DNA of 64,000 nucleotides. It comes from MWEI01 sp964600235 (GTDB taxonomy: Bacteria > Desulfobacterota > Desulfomonilia > UBA1062). Position numbers and translations under genes: made by a program. Shown in pieces: positions 51,603 to 60,516 of the stretch (positions are counted from its first letter, which is position 1; the number at the start of each line of letters is the position of its first letter). The stretch covers positions 1 through 64,000 of the forward strand of contig CAZRIV010000007.1 of NCBI GenBank assembly GCA_964600235.1, given 5' to 3'. The notes below the pieces were generated by a model. The model worked only from the letters and a program-made list of their open reading frames with translations. It had not been told where the DNA came from and did no database searches.

Positions 51603-52490
51603 TCATTCGACATCCCGCATAGACTTTTTTATGGTTATCCCGATCACCGCCATCCCCCGGATGTCATCGATTGAATCATAATATCTCATACATTTTGACA
51701 TATAGTAAGGATCCTTTACCGTCTCCTTAAGGCCACGGGATATCCACCGCTTCTCATACTCCTCAAAAAATCCCTCTTCGATCTCTCCGAATATCTCCGT
51801 ATTAACAATTTCATGTCCGGGAACAATGGAAAGGAGCCGTTTTTCGATGGTCGCCCGGTCATAGTAGCGCTGGAAGAAGAACTTCCCGTTTTTCTTCTCC
51901 ACACTCATGCCATATACATTGTCACCCCTGAATTCCTCTTCATATGTCCTTTTTATGGGGAATGTCAGTATCAGTTTCCCTCCGGGCTTAAGCGCTCTCC
52001 ACATCTGGGCCATGGCGGCACTGTCGCCTGAGCCGTTTATATGCTCAATGACGCTTATGGATATAATATCATCGACAGAGTTGTCTCTGAAAGGCAGCTT
52101 TGTGGCATCGGCAATGTTTTCAGAGTATTTCGATCCTAGATTGATATATTTCCTCATGTGTTCGATGTGATCGATCTCTCTTTTGTCAGGATTTAAGTAG
52201 GTATATTTCAGGTTATATCGATGAGCTATATAAAAACCGAATAAATATGGCGAAGATATATCGATAATCTGCCTGGCACCCATATGCTGGCCAAGATTCC
52301 TTTTGCAGTAATCAAACTCAAAGTATCTCACACAGGAGACAGGGTTCAGCATTAACGGTAACCCATTGTTCCTTGAAAGCACTACTCTTAAGCCCAAGAG
52401 CCTTCCAAAGGAATCAAACTCTCGGCCCATCAAGTTTTTAGGTGTTGCAAGATAATAGTATAATGCTTTTAAGATTAGGAGGATTCGCAT
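51603..52490 (-). CDS. SAM-dependent methyltransferase-like protein
   Basis: 295 residues. The canonical glycine motif is weak (ARQIIDISSPYLFGF), but the later core fits: ENIADATKLPFRDNSVDDII, SVIEHINGSGDSAAMAQMWR, and LKPGGKLILTFP. The gene is visibly AT-richer than the glycosyltransferase genes on either side, as is the next gene. Substrate unknown; glycan methylation likely. Confidence 0.72.
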   Translation of the reverse strand: MRILLILKALYYYLATPKNLMGREFDSFGRLLGLRVVLSRNNGLPLMLNPVSCVRYFEFDYCKRNLGQHMGARQIIDISSPYLFGFYIAHRYNLKYTYLNPDKREIDHIEHMRKYINLGSKYSENIADATKLPFRDNSVDDIISISVIEHINGSGDSAAMAQMWRALKPGGKLILTFPIKRTYEEEFRGDNVYGMSVEKKNGKFFFQRYYDRATIEKRLLSIVPGHEIVNTEIFGEIEEGFFEEYEKRWISRGLKETVKDPYYMSKCMRYYDSIDDIRGMAVIGITIKKSMRDVE

Positions 52491-52504
52491 GTATGCGGAG
52501 ACTG

Positions 52505-53836
52505 TTACTTTGAGCAGAATAAAAGCTTTCTTGGAGAAGGGGTTGATTCTGTGACTTCTATCCGGTGGTAGTATTTTTCCAGAGCTTTTATGAAATTCTC
52601 AATAGTATACCATGCATGCTGATCGCCGATCCATTTGCTCACATGGATATCATCTGCGGGAACAAACTCTACGATGAGCCATTTCTCCGTGAATTCTGCT
52701 AACTGTTTGGCAATAGCCTCAAATGATAGGTTTCTCTTAAATACAAGATGATGGGTCACGGCCAGGGCGAGTACCATTTCTGAGCGGAGCCTGGCGGTTG
52801 CATCCCGGTATGAGTTTGCTAATCCATGCGCAGGGGTAGGTCTGCAGAAATCCAGGACAAGCGGGAGTATGCTGCATTCTGTTTGCCTGGTATATCCATA
52901 CAGAGAGTTTATGCTTGATTCATCTATGTCAACAGATATTACATCGATACCCAGTTGAATGGCGAGTTTTGAATACCATCCCCTGTTGCATCCTATATCG
53001 AGTAATGTCCCGGGCTTTGTTTTTTGCAGCAGGGTATAGATTGTATTTATTCTGGCCGGCCATTCATTGCATGGGCTTAAGGGATATTTGTCGGGCCCTT
53101 CATAATCCGTCCACTCCGTTTTTTTTGTCCCGATTGGTATTGATTGAACCATTTTATCGAGCTCATAGAAAAATTCTTGGTCCAAGGTGTTGTTTTTTAT
53201 TCTTGCCTTTCTGTCTGAAAGAATAAAGTGCAGTTCATGAATCAAGGGTATCCGCATGAACAGTAATCGTATGACATCACCATACAAAGGCGGATTTACC
53301 GTTTCAGACAGCAGTGTATGGGCAAGATCATTTCTGCGAGCAGACATCAAGAATAACGGGCATAAAAACCACGCCCTGAATTCTGTATATGGCCAGGTGG
53401 GGCTGGCGCTTACCGGCACAATGGAGCCCCAGTCGACAAAGAAGGGCCGTCCCGCATGAAAAAGAACGTTCCAAGGGTGGGCATCTTTAATCGTCAAACC
53501 CATTTCAAACAATTTCATGCTGAGGTTGCAGATCATTATGGCTGCATCCTTGAGCATTTCAGAACTCCACTCCATGCAGTAAGAGATATGGGGAATCCGT
53601 TTGTGCCTCAACACTAATGGGTAATCATCAAGGGTATACTCAGTAATTTCAGCGGGGACCAACCCTGCTTCAAACAGGGACCGGATGTGATCGCTGCTCA
53701 ATAGGTCGCGGAAAAAATCATTGTATCCTGTTCTTATGGCTCTGAATACCTCGCCCTTCCACCAGAATACCATTCCCGCTCCATCCACCATGGATGCAGG
53801 TTCGAAAATTATTTCGTCTTTCGGAATACGGCTCAT
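52505..53836 (-). CDS. kinase-like / methyltransferase fusion, possible chain terminator
   Basis: 443 residues from the ATG at 53836, which overlaps the wzt stop as TAATG. The N-terminal half has a kinase-like catalytic loop, LTIKDAHPWNVLF (about 117), and a metal-site segment, FFVDWGS (about 132). The C-terminal half is a SAM methyltransferase with LLDIGCNRGWYSKLA (about 282) and VISVDIDESS. In E. coli O8/O9a, WbdD caps the polymer by phosphorylation and methylation, and the Wzt C-domain recognises the cap. Here the domain order is reversed. Resembles NoeA-related proteins; function inferred from position. Confidence 0.7.
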   Translation of the reverse strand: MSRIPKDEIIFEPASMVDGAGMVFWWKGEVFRAIRTGYNDFFRDLLSSDHIRSLFEAGLVPAEITEYTLDDYPLVLRHKRIPHISYCMEWSSEMLKDAAIMICNLSMKLFEMGLTIKDAHPWNVLFHAGRPFFVDWGSIVPVSASPTWPYTEFRAWFLCPLFLMSARRNDLAHTLLSETVNPPLYGDVIRLLFMRIPLIHELHFILSDRKARIKNNTLDQEFFYELDKMVQSIPIGTKKTEWTDYEGPDKYPLSPCNEWPARINTIYTLLQKTKPGTLLDIGCNRGWYSKLAIQLGIDVISVDIDESSINSLYGYTRQTECSILPLVLDFCRPTPAHGLANSYRDATARLRSEMVLALAVTHHLVFKRNLSFEAIAKQLAEFTEKWLIVEFVPADDIHVSKWIGDQHAWYTIENFIKALEKYYHRIEVTESTPSPRKLLFCSK

Positions 53837-55101
53837 TATATTAGTTCCCATTTCTGATGCAGGAGGCATAACGCCGTCTGTCTGGAGGTGATCCTGCCGG
53901 TGCCGTAAAAGTCGGCAGGCTCGATATCGAGGGTGGTGATGTTGGGAATATGGTCGACAATATCACCGTTCAACACAATGGCCACATTGACGATGCACGG
54001 GCCTGAAGAGATATTTACCGGCCCGGTCATACATGAAACGTATCCGTTCTGCCCGAGGTTTTTGGGGATCCCGCCGGTGGTCCGGGAGTCAAGAAAAAAT
54101 ATCGGCCTGTTCAGCTGGTCATAGATGCCCACCAGGAAATCCACTCCGACCGGAGGGACCCGGGCGGCATATCCTATCCTTATCTGCATGGAATCACCTG
54201 ACTGGATGGAGGGGTTTCCTTTTGAACCCGTTATTGAAAACGACGTCACCCGGACACGTCCGTCGCCCTTGCGGTCGGCCCTCTTCTCAAGTGGAATACC
54301 TGCCTTAACAGCGGTATCCTGCATGTACAGGTCTACAACGTCTTGTGTCCTGCCGCTGCTGACAAGAATTCCCCTGTCCAATAAAAAAGACCTCGAGCAG
54401 AGGGACAGGACCGCCGCCAGGTTATGGCTGACGAACAGGATCGTCCTGCCTTCCTTGGCCACGTCTCCCATCTTGCCCAGGCATTTCTTCTGGAATGAGG
54501 CATCGCCTACCGCCAGCACCTCGTCCACGAGCAGGATTTCCGGCTCAAGATGTGCCGCCACGGCAAAGGCCAGGCGTACGTACATGCCGCTCGAATAACG
54601 CTTCACCGGGGTGTCGAGGAATCTCTCGATCTCGCTGAAGGCGATGATCTCGTCGAATTTCCTGTCGATCTCCTGCTTGCGCATGCCCAGGATCGTGCCG
54701 TTCAGGTAGATGTTCTCCCTTCCGGTCAGCTCGGGGTGGAAGCCCGTACCCACCTCCAGGAGGCTGGATATCCTTCCGTTGAGCCTGATTTCACCTGATG
54801 TGGGGCTCGTGATCCTGCTCAGGATCTTTAAAAGGGTGCTCTTCCCGGCGCCGTTCCTGCCGATGATACCCACGACTTCCCCAGGCAGCACGGAGAAGCT
54901 GATGTCCTTCAATGCCCAGATGACATCGGCGCTCGACTGGTCTTCCTCGACCCTGGTCATTCTCCTGAGCCTGATCAGGTTGCGCACGGGGGCAAGGAAG
55001 GCATCCGTAAGGGCCTCGCGGAATGTCTTGTTGATCCGCTCGCGCGCGCCAATGTGGTATTGTTTTGATACGTTCCGGGCTTCGATGATCGGCTCAGACA
55101 T
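53836..55101 (-). CDS. wzt: polysaccharide ABC exporter ATPase with C-terminal cargo domain (Wzt)
   Basis: 421 residues. The ATPase has Walker A GRNGAGKST (about 78), signature YSSGMYVRLAFA and Walker B EILLVDEVLAVGD. After about residue 265 a separate beta-sandwich domain follows (RVRVTSFSITGSKGNPSIQS...RTTGGIPKNLGQNG), as in O8/O9a-type Wzt that bind the capped polymer end. It pairs with the permease encoded 13 nt upstream and is coupled to the kinase/methyltransferase gene. Confidence 0.94.
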   Translation of the reverse strand: MSEPIIEARNVSKQYHIGARERINKTFREALTDAFLAPVRNLIRLRRMTRVEEDQSSADVIWALKDISFSVLPGEVVGIIGRNGAGKSTLLKILSRITSPTSGEIRLNGRISSLLEVGTGFHPELTGRENIYLNGTILGMRKQEIDRKFDEIIAFSEIERFLDTPVKRYSSGMYVRLAFAVAAHLEPEILLVDEVLAVGDASFQKKCLGKMGDVAKEGRTILFVSHNLAAVLSLCSRSFLLDRGILVSSGRTQDVVDLYMQDTAVKAGIPLEKRADRKGDGRVRVTSFSITGSKGNPSIQSGDSMQIRIGYAARVPPVGVDFLVGIYDQLNRPIFFLDSRTTGGIPKNLGQNGYVSCMTGPVNISSGPCIVNVAIVLNGDIVDHIPNITTLDIEPADFYGTGRITSRQTALCLLHQKWELI

Positions 55102-55114
55102 GACGGCTCCTCAC

Positions 55115-55954
55115 CTAGATCACGTCCGCGAAATGCCGCTCGACCTGCTTGAAATAGAACAGCCCCACGACGAACAGCACCAGGCTCACCAGGGACGAGA
55201 CAAGGACCATCCGGGTCGGGAAGGCGTCCGTCCTCAGGAGGGCCGACCGGAACCCTTCAATAATGCCGACCATGGGATTCAATGCGTAATAAACACGATA
55301 CCTCTCAGGCACCAGGGAGGAGGGATAAACGATGGGCGAGGCGAACATCCACAACTGCACGAGGAACGGTATCGTATACTGGATATCCCGGTACTTTGCA
55401 TTGAGGGCGGACAGGATCATTCCTACGCCGCCTGCAGTAAGGATCAGGAGCAGCACCAGAAAGGGCAGGTATATGCACGAGATCGAGGGATAGATCTGAA
55501 AATAGCACATCATGAGGATCAGCACGAAGAACGCTATGCTGAAGTCCAGGAGTCCTGAAAGCACGGGGGTCAGGGGGATGATGATCCGGGGGAAATAAAT
55601 CTTGGAGATAAGGTTGCCTTCCCCGACGATGCTGTTGCCCGACTGGCTCAGGGCCTGGGAAAAATACGTCCAGGCGACCATGGCGGAATAGTTGAAGATG
55701 GGGTACGGTATGCCGTCGGACGGGATCTTGGCGAGTTTCCCGAAAAAAAGGGTAAAGACCACCATCATGAAAAAGGGCTGGATGACAGCCCAGAGCCCGC
55801 CGAGGACCGTCTGTTTGTATTTAACCTTGATATTCCTCTTGATCATGAAGAAGAGCAGATCCCTGTAGTGACTGATCTCCCTCAGGTCGACGTACTGGAA
55901 ACCCTCCTGGGGTTTTATATGGATGAGGGGCTTGTGGGGTGTCGGGGTACTCAT
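55115..55954 (-). CDS. wzm: polysaccharide ABC exporter permease (Wzm)
   Basis: 279 residues with six membrane helices of the ABC-2 type: LRFFMIK-like entry (LLFFMIKRNIKVKYKQTVLG), GGLWAVIQPFFMMVVFTLFF, ISKIYFPRIIIPLTPVLSGL and ALNPMVGIIEGFRSALLR. With Wzt it exports the lipid-linked polymer across the inner membrane, so the locus uses the ABC-dependent rather than the Wzy-dependent route. Confidence 0.95.
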   Translation of the reverse strand: MSTPTPHKPLIHIKPQEGFQYVDLREISHYRDLLFFMIKRNIKVKYKQTVLGGLWAVIQPFFMMVVFTLFFGKLAKIPSDGIPYPIFNYSAMVAWTYFSQALSQSGNSIVGEGNLISKIYFPRIIIPLTPVLSGLLDFSIAFFVLILMMCYFQIYPSISCIYLPFLVLLLILTAGGVGMILSALNAKYRDIQYTIPFLVQLWMFASPIVYPSSLVPERYRVYYALNPMVGIIEGFRSALLRTDAFPTRMVLVSSLVSLVLFVVGLFYFKQVERHFADVI

Positions 55955-56078
55955 GGGTTATACCGATTCAGCTCCGCCAACCCGGGTGCGGCCGGGGTAC
56001 GGCTGAAGATGGTTCCTGTTGTGCAGTGACATGTTGCAGGGCATTATCCGCATGTATTGGATGACATACATAACATCT

Positions 56079-57209
56079 TCATCCGTTCATTTCCATGACA
56101 AGCTGCTGGTAAAAGTGAATAAATCCTCTGGCAATCGAGCTCCAGGAGATGGAGCTTCTCATGGCCTCGCTTTTTTCATCAAGCACGGACGCGGGTATGG
56201 CGCCCGAGAGGGCCTCGATGATCTTCCCGGCGAGGTTCTCGGCATCTCTGGAGCTGAACAGGAATCCGTCCTGACCGTCGCTCACCAGGGACCTGTTGGC
56301 CTCGATATCCGTTACCACCGGCGTCAATCCCGCTGCAATGGCCTCCAAAAGGGCCGGTGACGTGCCGTCGGCAACGGCCGTGGAAACATATACCGAGGCA
56401 TTTTTCATCAAGGCCGGTATCCCCTCCGCTGGAACATGTCCGAGAAATTGAATGTGCGGGTCAGCGCCGATCTCCCGGGCAAGGGCCTTCAGCCGGTCCT
56501 GCTGTGACCCGGAACCGGCGATGATAATCCGGGCATCAGGGATGGACCTGATGACAATGGGCACGCTCCGGACCAAGGTCTCTGTATCGTAGACGGGCTC
56601 AAGGCTCCTGGTGTAGACAATGGTCCTTGCGCCCCTGTCGGGGTGAATCTCAAAGAACACCTCGTCGACTCCCATGGGGATGATCTCGGAATCCTGCAGG
56701 ACCTTCCTGGTCTTCATACTCGGCGACACAATTACCGTCTTGCCGGAAAGCCTCACGGCAAGATCGAAGAGCGCCCTTATGGGCTGCCGTTCACTGATGC
56801 GCAGATCCATTCCGTGCGCGGTATTCAGGACAGGCACACCGAGAATGCGTCCGGCAAATGCCGCAATGAGGCCGGTCGGCACGACCCAGTTGCCATGGAT
56901 TACATCGGGTTTATGCTTCCTCATGAGATGCAGGGCCTTGAACAGCCCGGATATCATGTAGATGGCCATGGGAACCACGGGGATCGAACCCATCTGGTTG
57001 AGCTGCCTGTCATTGCTGGGGAACCAGAACCGATGAACCTTTATGCCGCTGTCATCCTCGAAATACCGGCTTTGAGCGAGAACCTTCGGGGTGAGGACAA
57101 GGACTTCCAGGCCGTTTGTCATCAGTTCAAGGCAAAGCTTCCTGATGAATATTCCCCGCTGGGAACCGGGATAATCGGGATAGGTGGTCGTGACCAGAAG
57201 CACTTTCAT
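56079..57209 (-). CDS. GT4-type glycosyltransferase
   Basis: 376 residues from the ATG at 57209 (MKVLLVTTTYPDYPGSQRGI), the usual GT4 start. NGLEVLVLTPKVL and HGNWVVPTGLIAAFAGRILG in the acceptor half; DARIIIAGSGSQQDRLKALA and STAVADGTSPALLEAIAAGL in the donor half. First gene of the polysaccharide locus, 125 nt before wzm, and preceded by hairpin copy C. Confidence 0.92.
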   Translation of the reverse strand: MKVLLVTTTYPDYPGSQRGIFIRKLCLELMTNGLEVLVLTPKVLAQSRYFEDDSGIKVHRFWFPSNDRQLNQMGSIPVVPMAIYMISGLFKALHLMRKHKPDVIHGNWVVPTGLIAAFAGRILGVPVLNTAHGMDLRISERQPIRALFDLAVRLSGKTVIVSPSMKTRKVLQDSEIIPMGVDEVFFEIHPDRGARTIVYTRSLEPVYDTETLVRSVPIVIRSIPDARIIIAGSGSQQDRLKALAREIGADPHIQFLGHVPAEGIPALMKNASVYVSTAVADGTSPALLEAIAAGLTPVVTDIEANRSLVSDGQDGFLFSSRDAENLAGKIIEALSGAIPASVLDEKSEAMRSSISWSSIARGFIHFYQQLVMEMNG

Positions 57210-57362
57210 TGAGGTTGTCCTATACCATTTACCCATGTAAGCACAAGGGGACAGCTTCATGATCCCTGTGGATATGAACCCACGGCCGGACCCGCATCCA
57301 GTGGAATATACCCGCCATTGTGCCTTTGTTTGTGTCCATACACAACCGGCACACTATTAAGG

Positions 57363-57530
57363 GTGCCTTAAGTGATGATTCGTGGTGAACTGATCTGTTT
57401 TTATAGGTCCGTTAAAACCGGTGATCTTAACGCCTTAAAATGACTAGCAAATTATGCATTCATCACAGGCTTTAAGATCACCGGTTTTAACGGATCAAGT
57501 TTTTAAACCCCTTCAAACGTACAACCTGGG
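57363..57530 (+). repeat. long hairpin element, copy C
   Basis: A perfect 23-bp inverted repeat (57408-57430 with 57472-57494), one mismatch, then GCC/GGC, around a 33-nt loop. It begins TCCGTT and ends AACGGATCAA like copy A. The left flank (ATTCGTG...GTTTTTATA) and right flank (TTTTTAAACCCC-TCAAA) align with A and B, more diverged. The stem sequence is almost wholly different from A and B yet fully paired. It marks the upstream end of the polysaccharide locus. Confidence 0.88.
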
Positions 57531-57828
57531 TTTAAGCCCGCCCCTCACTGAACAGCCCTCTTGAAATCCCTTTCGCCGGACTTGGTAATGCTGTATGACA
57601 ATCATACTAAAGATGTTGACAATGGCTTGCGTCGGGTGAAATAATGCCTTAAGATATGCCGTATTCTTTTACTATGGAATACGGAGGTTTGCGTGAGCCT
57701 GGCTACCCCGGTTCATCGGCCTTGCGCTTCATTGACAGTGATTCTCCATCACGACATCAGGGCTTTTAATTCGCGGGTTATCTTTAAAAGGTCAGGTCCA
57801 ATACGATAAAGGCAGGTCAAAGGCTGAC
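57531..57828 (+). promoter_or_regulatory. promoter, operator-like palindrome and leader of the CoA operon
   Basis: A -35 TTGACA (57616-57621), 18-nt spacer and AATAAT (57640-57645) make a plausible promoter. Just downstream lies an inverted repeat CCGTATTC (57659-57666) / GAATACGG (57677-57684) with a 10-nt spacer, a likely regulator site. GGAGGT then precedes a 38-codon frame from a GTG at 57693, ending at 57809, that might be a leader peptide; it has no recognisable features. Confidence 0.5.
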
Positions 57829-59031
57829 ATGGAACCCCTACTTACAGGCATCAAAATCCTCGACTTCACCTATCTCCTTCCCGGGCCTTTCGCCACCATG
57901 ATCCTGTCGGATCTCGGCGCTGAGGTGCTGCGCGTGGAATCGCACACGAGAATGGACCTGGCCCGCCTGGCCCCGCCCTATGTGGACAAGGAAGGCACGG
58001 TCTCCTGCATGCATGCGTATCTGAACCGCAACAAGAAATCCATTGCCCTGGACCTCAAGTATGAACAGAGCATAGCCCTGATCAAGCGGCTCATAGCGGA
58101 GCAGGGCTTCGATGTGGTGATCGAGCAGTACAGGCCCGGCGCCATGGGACGCCTCGGACTATCCTACGAGGCGCTCTCGCAGATTAAAGAAGACCTTATC
58201 TATTGCTCCATAACGGGCTATGGCCAGAGCGGGCCTTTGAGCAACAGGGCCGGCCATGACATCAATTATCTCTCGCTGGCAGGCGTCATGAGCTATTCGG
58301 GTTCCAGGAAAGGCGGACCGTGCGCCATGGGGATCCAGGTGGCCGATGTGGGCTCCGGGTCCAACAATGCCGCCATCGGAATCCTGGCCGCCGTCATCGG
58401 CCGCATGAAGACAGGCAGGGGGCAGCATATAGACGTGTCCATGACCGACGGTGTGTTCCCCTACCATGTGGTGAGCGGACTGGGAAGCCTGGTGGGCGCA
58501 CCCGAGCCCGGGTATGCCACCGAGGTGCTCAACGGCGGTTCGCTCTACGGTTTCTATGAGACTTCAGACCACAGGCACCTGGCCTTTGGCGGTCTCGAGC
58601 CCCAGTTCCTGAGCGCCTCCCTGACAGCCCTGGGCCTTTCCGACTATCTGCCGAGGCTCATGGAGCCGGGCCTGACAGAGGAGCTGCGGGAGCAGGTGTC
58701 CCGCGTCTTCAAAACGAAGCCGCTTTCCCACTGGCAGGAGGTGTTCAGGGATGTGGATGCCTGCGTGGATCCGGTGCTCACCGTAGCCGAGGCATTCTCG
58801 AGCGAACATGCGCGCTCAAGGGGGATCGTCGTGGAGGTCCCGGGCCCTGACGGAGAACCCATCCCACAGGTTGCAGCGCCCATAGTGTTTTCGAACTACA
58901 AGCCCGAATACCGCCGGGCCGGACCTGCTCTGGGCCAGGACACAAAAGAGGTTTTGAATGCACTCGGACTGTCCGGGGATGAAATAGCGGATTTGAAAGC
59001 AAAAGGTATTGTCTACGGGGTGTTAGACTGA
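57829..59031 (+). CDS. type III CoA-transferase (CaiB/BaiF family)
   Basis: 400 residues, the full family length. GIKILDFTYLLPGPFATMIL and SDLGAEVLRVE open the protein. The catalytic Asp is in GHDINYLSLAG (near 144), and the NAAIGILAAVIGRMKTGRGQ segment and C-terminal QDTKEVLNALGLSGDEI follow. It would move CoA from a donor thioester to the pathway acid, activating it without ATP. First gene of a six-gene + strand operon. Confidence 0.93.
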   Translation: MEPLLTGIKILDFTYLLPGPFATMILSDLGAEVLRVESHTRMDLARLAPPYVDKEGTVSCMHAYLNRNKKSIALDLKYEQSIALIKRLIAEQGFDVVIEQYRPGAMGRLGLSYEALSQIKEDLIYCSITGYGQSGPLSNRAGHDINYLSLAGVMSYSGSRKGGPCAMGIQVADVGSGSNNAAIGILAAVIGRMKTGRGQHIDVSMTDGVFPYHVVSGLGSLVGAPEPGYATEVLNGGSLYGFYETSDHRHLAFGGLEPQFLSASLTALGLSDYLPRLMEPGLTEELREQVSRVFKTKPLSHWQEVFRDVDACVDPVLTVAEAFSSEHARSRGIVVEVPGPDGEPIPQVAAPIVFSNYKPEYRRAGPALGQDTKEVLNALGLSGDEIADLKAKGIVYGVLD

Positions 59032-59046
59032 TGAAGGGGGTGTTCT

Positions 59047-60516
59047 ATGATCGGCATTACTGCATATGGGGGGTACATACCGCGCTATAGACTCAGCCGC
59101 ATGACCATTATCCAGAACATGGCGTGGTACTTCCCGGTGATCATGGCCGTGGCCGGGGGGGAAAAAGCGATCGCCAACTGGGACGAGGACTCTCTCAGCA
59201 TGGCCGTGGCCGCCGCTTACGACTGCATGTCGCACAAGGACCGGAAAGAACTGGGCGGCATCTACCTGGCCTCCACGACCCTGCCCTTTTCCGACAGGCT
59301 CAACGCCGGTATCGTGGCTGCCGCCCTGAACACCCCGGAAGACGGGGTGATGAACGCGGACTTCACCTCATGCCTCAAGGCCGGCACGACGGCAGCGCTG
59401 GCCGCCATCGATGCCGTCGGCTCAGGGAACAGGGAGAACGTGCTCGTGGTGGCTTCGGACCAGCGCAGGACCAAGATGGCCACCATGCTCGAGATGTTCT
59501 ACGGCGACGGCGCTGCGGCCCTGCTCTTCGGCAGCAAAGACGTGATCGCCGAATTCAAGGGCAGCCACTCCGTCTCCTGCGACTTCGTCGACCACTACAA
59601 GGGCCATGGCAGGGAATTCGACTACGCCTGGGAAGAGCGGTGGGTCAGGGACGAGGGCTACGGCAAGATCATACCCGAGGCCATCAGGGGGTTCTTCCAG
59701 AAAACCGGCATGTCCGTGGCCGACATCTCCAAGGTCGTTTACCCCTGCTATTTCACGGGCACGCACAAATCCATCGCCAAGGGCTTGGGGGTTGAGCCGT
59801 CAAAACTCCAGGACAACCTCCATGGCGCCTGCGGCGACACGGGCACCGCCCACCCTCTTCTCATGTTCGCCGCCGCACTGGAGGACGCCGAGCCGGGCGA
59901 CAGGCTCCTGCTGGCAAGCTTCGGCCAGGGCTGCGACGTGCTGTGCTTCGAGGTAACCGAGAAGATCAGGGACTTCAAGCCGTCAAAGGGCATCAAGGGG
60001 CATCTCGGGGCCAGGGTGGAGTTCGCCAGCTATCAGAAATTCATCAAGTTCAGGGATCTGATCATTGCCGACCTGGGCATAAGGGGCGAGGCAAACCCCA
60101 ACACGTCGCTCAGCGCCCTGTGGAGAAAGAAGAAGATGATCTTCGGGTTTGTGGGCTCCAGATGCTCCGCGTGCGGGACACCGCAGTTTCCGCCCCTGCC
60201 CATGTGCGTGAACCCCGAGTGCAACGCCGTGAACAATTTTTCAGACTACGAGTTTGCCGACAAACCCGGAAAGGTGGAGATGTTCACCGGTGACCTCCTC
60301 TCGCCGTCGGTGGACCCCCCTGCAGTCTACGGGATGGTCTCCTTCGAGGGCGGAGGAAAGGCCCTCCTCGATTTCACCGACTGCGACATGAACCAGGTCA
60401 AGGTGGGGATGCCCATCAGGATGTCGTTCCGGAGAAGATCCAGGGACCAGCTCAGGGGATTTACCGGATACTTCTGGAAGGCCGTGCCCCAGGCGGCAGA
60501 ACAAGGAGGCTCATGA
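59047..60516 (+). CDS. HMG-CoA-synthase-like / DUF35 OB-fold fusion
   Basis: 489 residues. Residues 1-340 are a thiolase-fold condensing enzyme: GITAYGGYIPRYRL, nucleophile Cys in DFTSCLKAG (near 109), VLVVASDQRR, and GDTGTAHPLLMFA. Residues about 370-480 form a DUF35 zinc-ribbon plus OB fold with CSACGTPQFPPLPMCVNPEC, four cysteines for zinc. Usually the DUF35 part is a separate subunit; here it is fused. Probable role: carbon-carbon bond making or breaking on an acyl-CoA in concert with the thiolase. Begins 15 nt after the CoA-transferase. Confidence 0.85.
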   Translation: MIGITAYGGYIPRYRLSRMTIIQNMAWYFPVIMAVAGGEKAIANWDEDSLSMAVAAAYDCMSHKDRKELGGIYLASTTLPFSDRLNAGIVAAALNTPEDGVMNADFTSCLKAGTTAALAAIDAVGSGNRENVLVVASDQRRTKMATMLEMFYGDGAAALLFGSKDVIAEFKGSHSVSCDFVDHYKGHGREFDYAWEERWVRDEGYGKIIPEAIRGFFQKTGMSVADISKVVYPCYFTGTHKSIAKGLGVEPSKLQDNLHGACGDTGTAHPLLMFAAALEDAEPGDRLLLASFGQGCDVLCFEVTEKIRDFKPSKGIKGHLGARVEFASYQKFIKFRDLIIADLGIRGEANPNTSLSALWRKKKMIFGFVGSRCSACGTPQFPPLPMCVNPECNAVNNFSDYEFADKPGKVEMFTGDLLSPSVDPPAVYGMVSFEGGGKALLDFTDCDMNQVKVGMPIRMSFRRRSRDQLRGFTGYFWKAVPQAAEQGGS

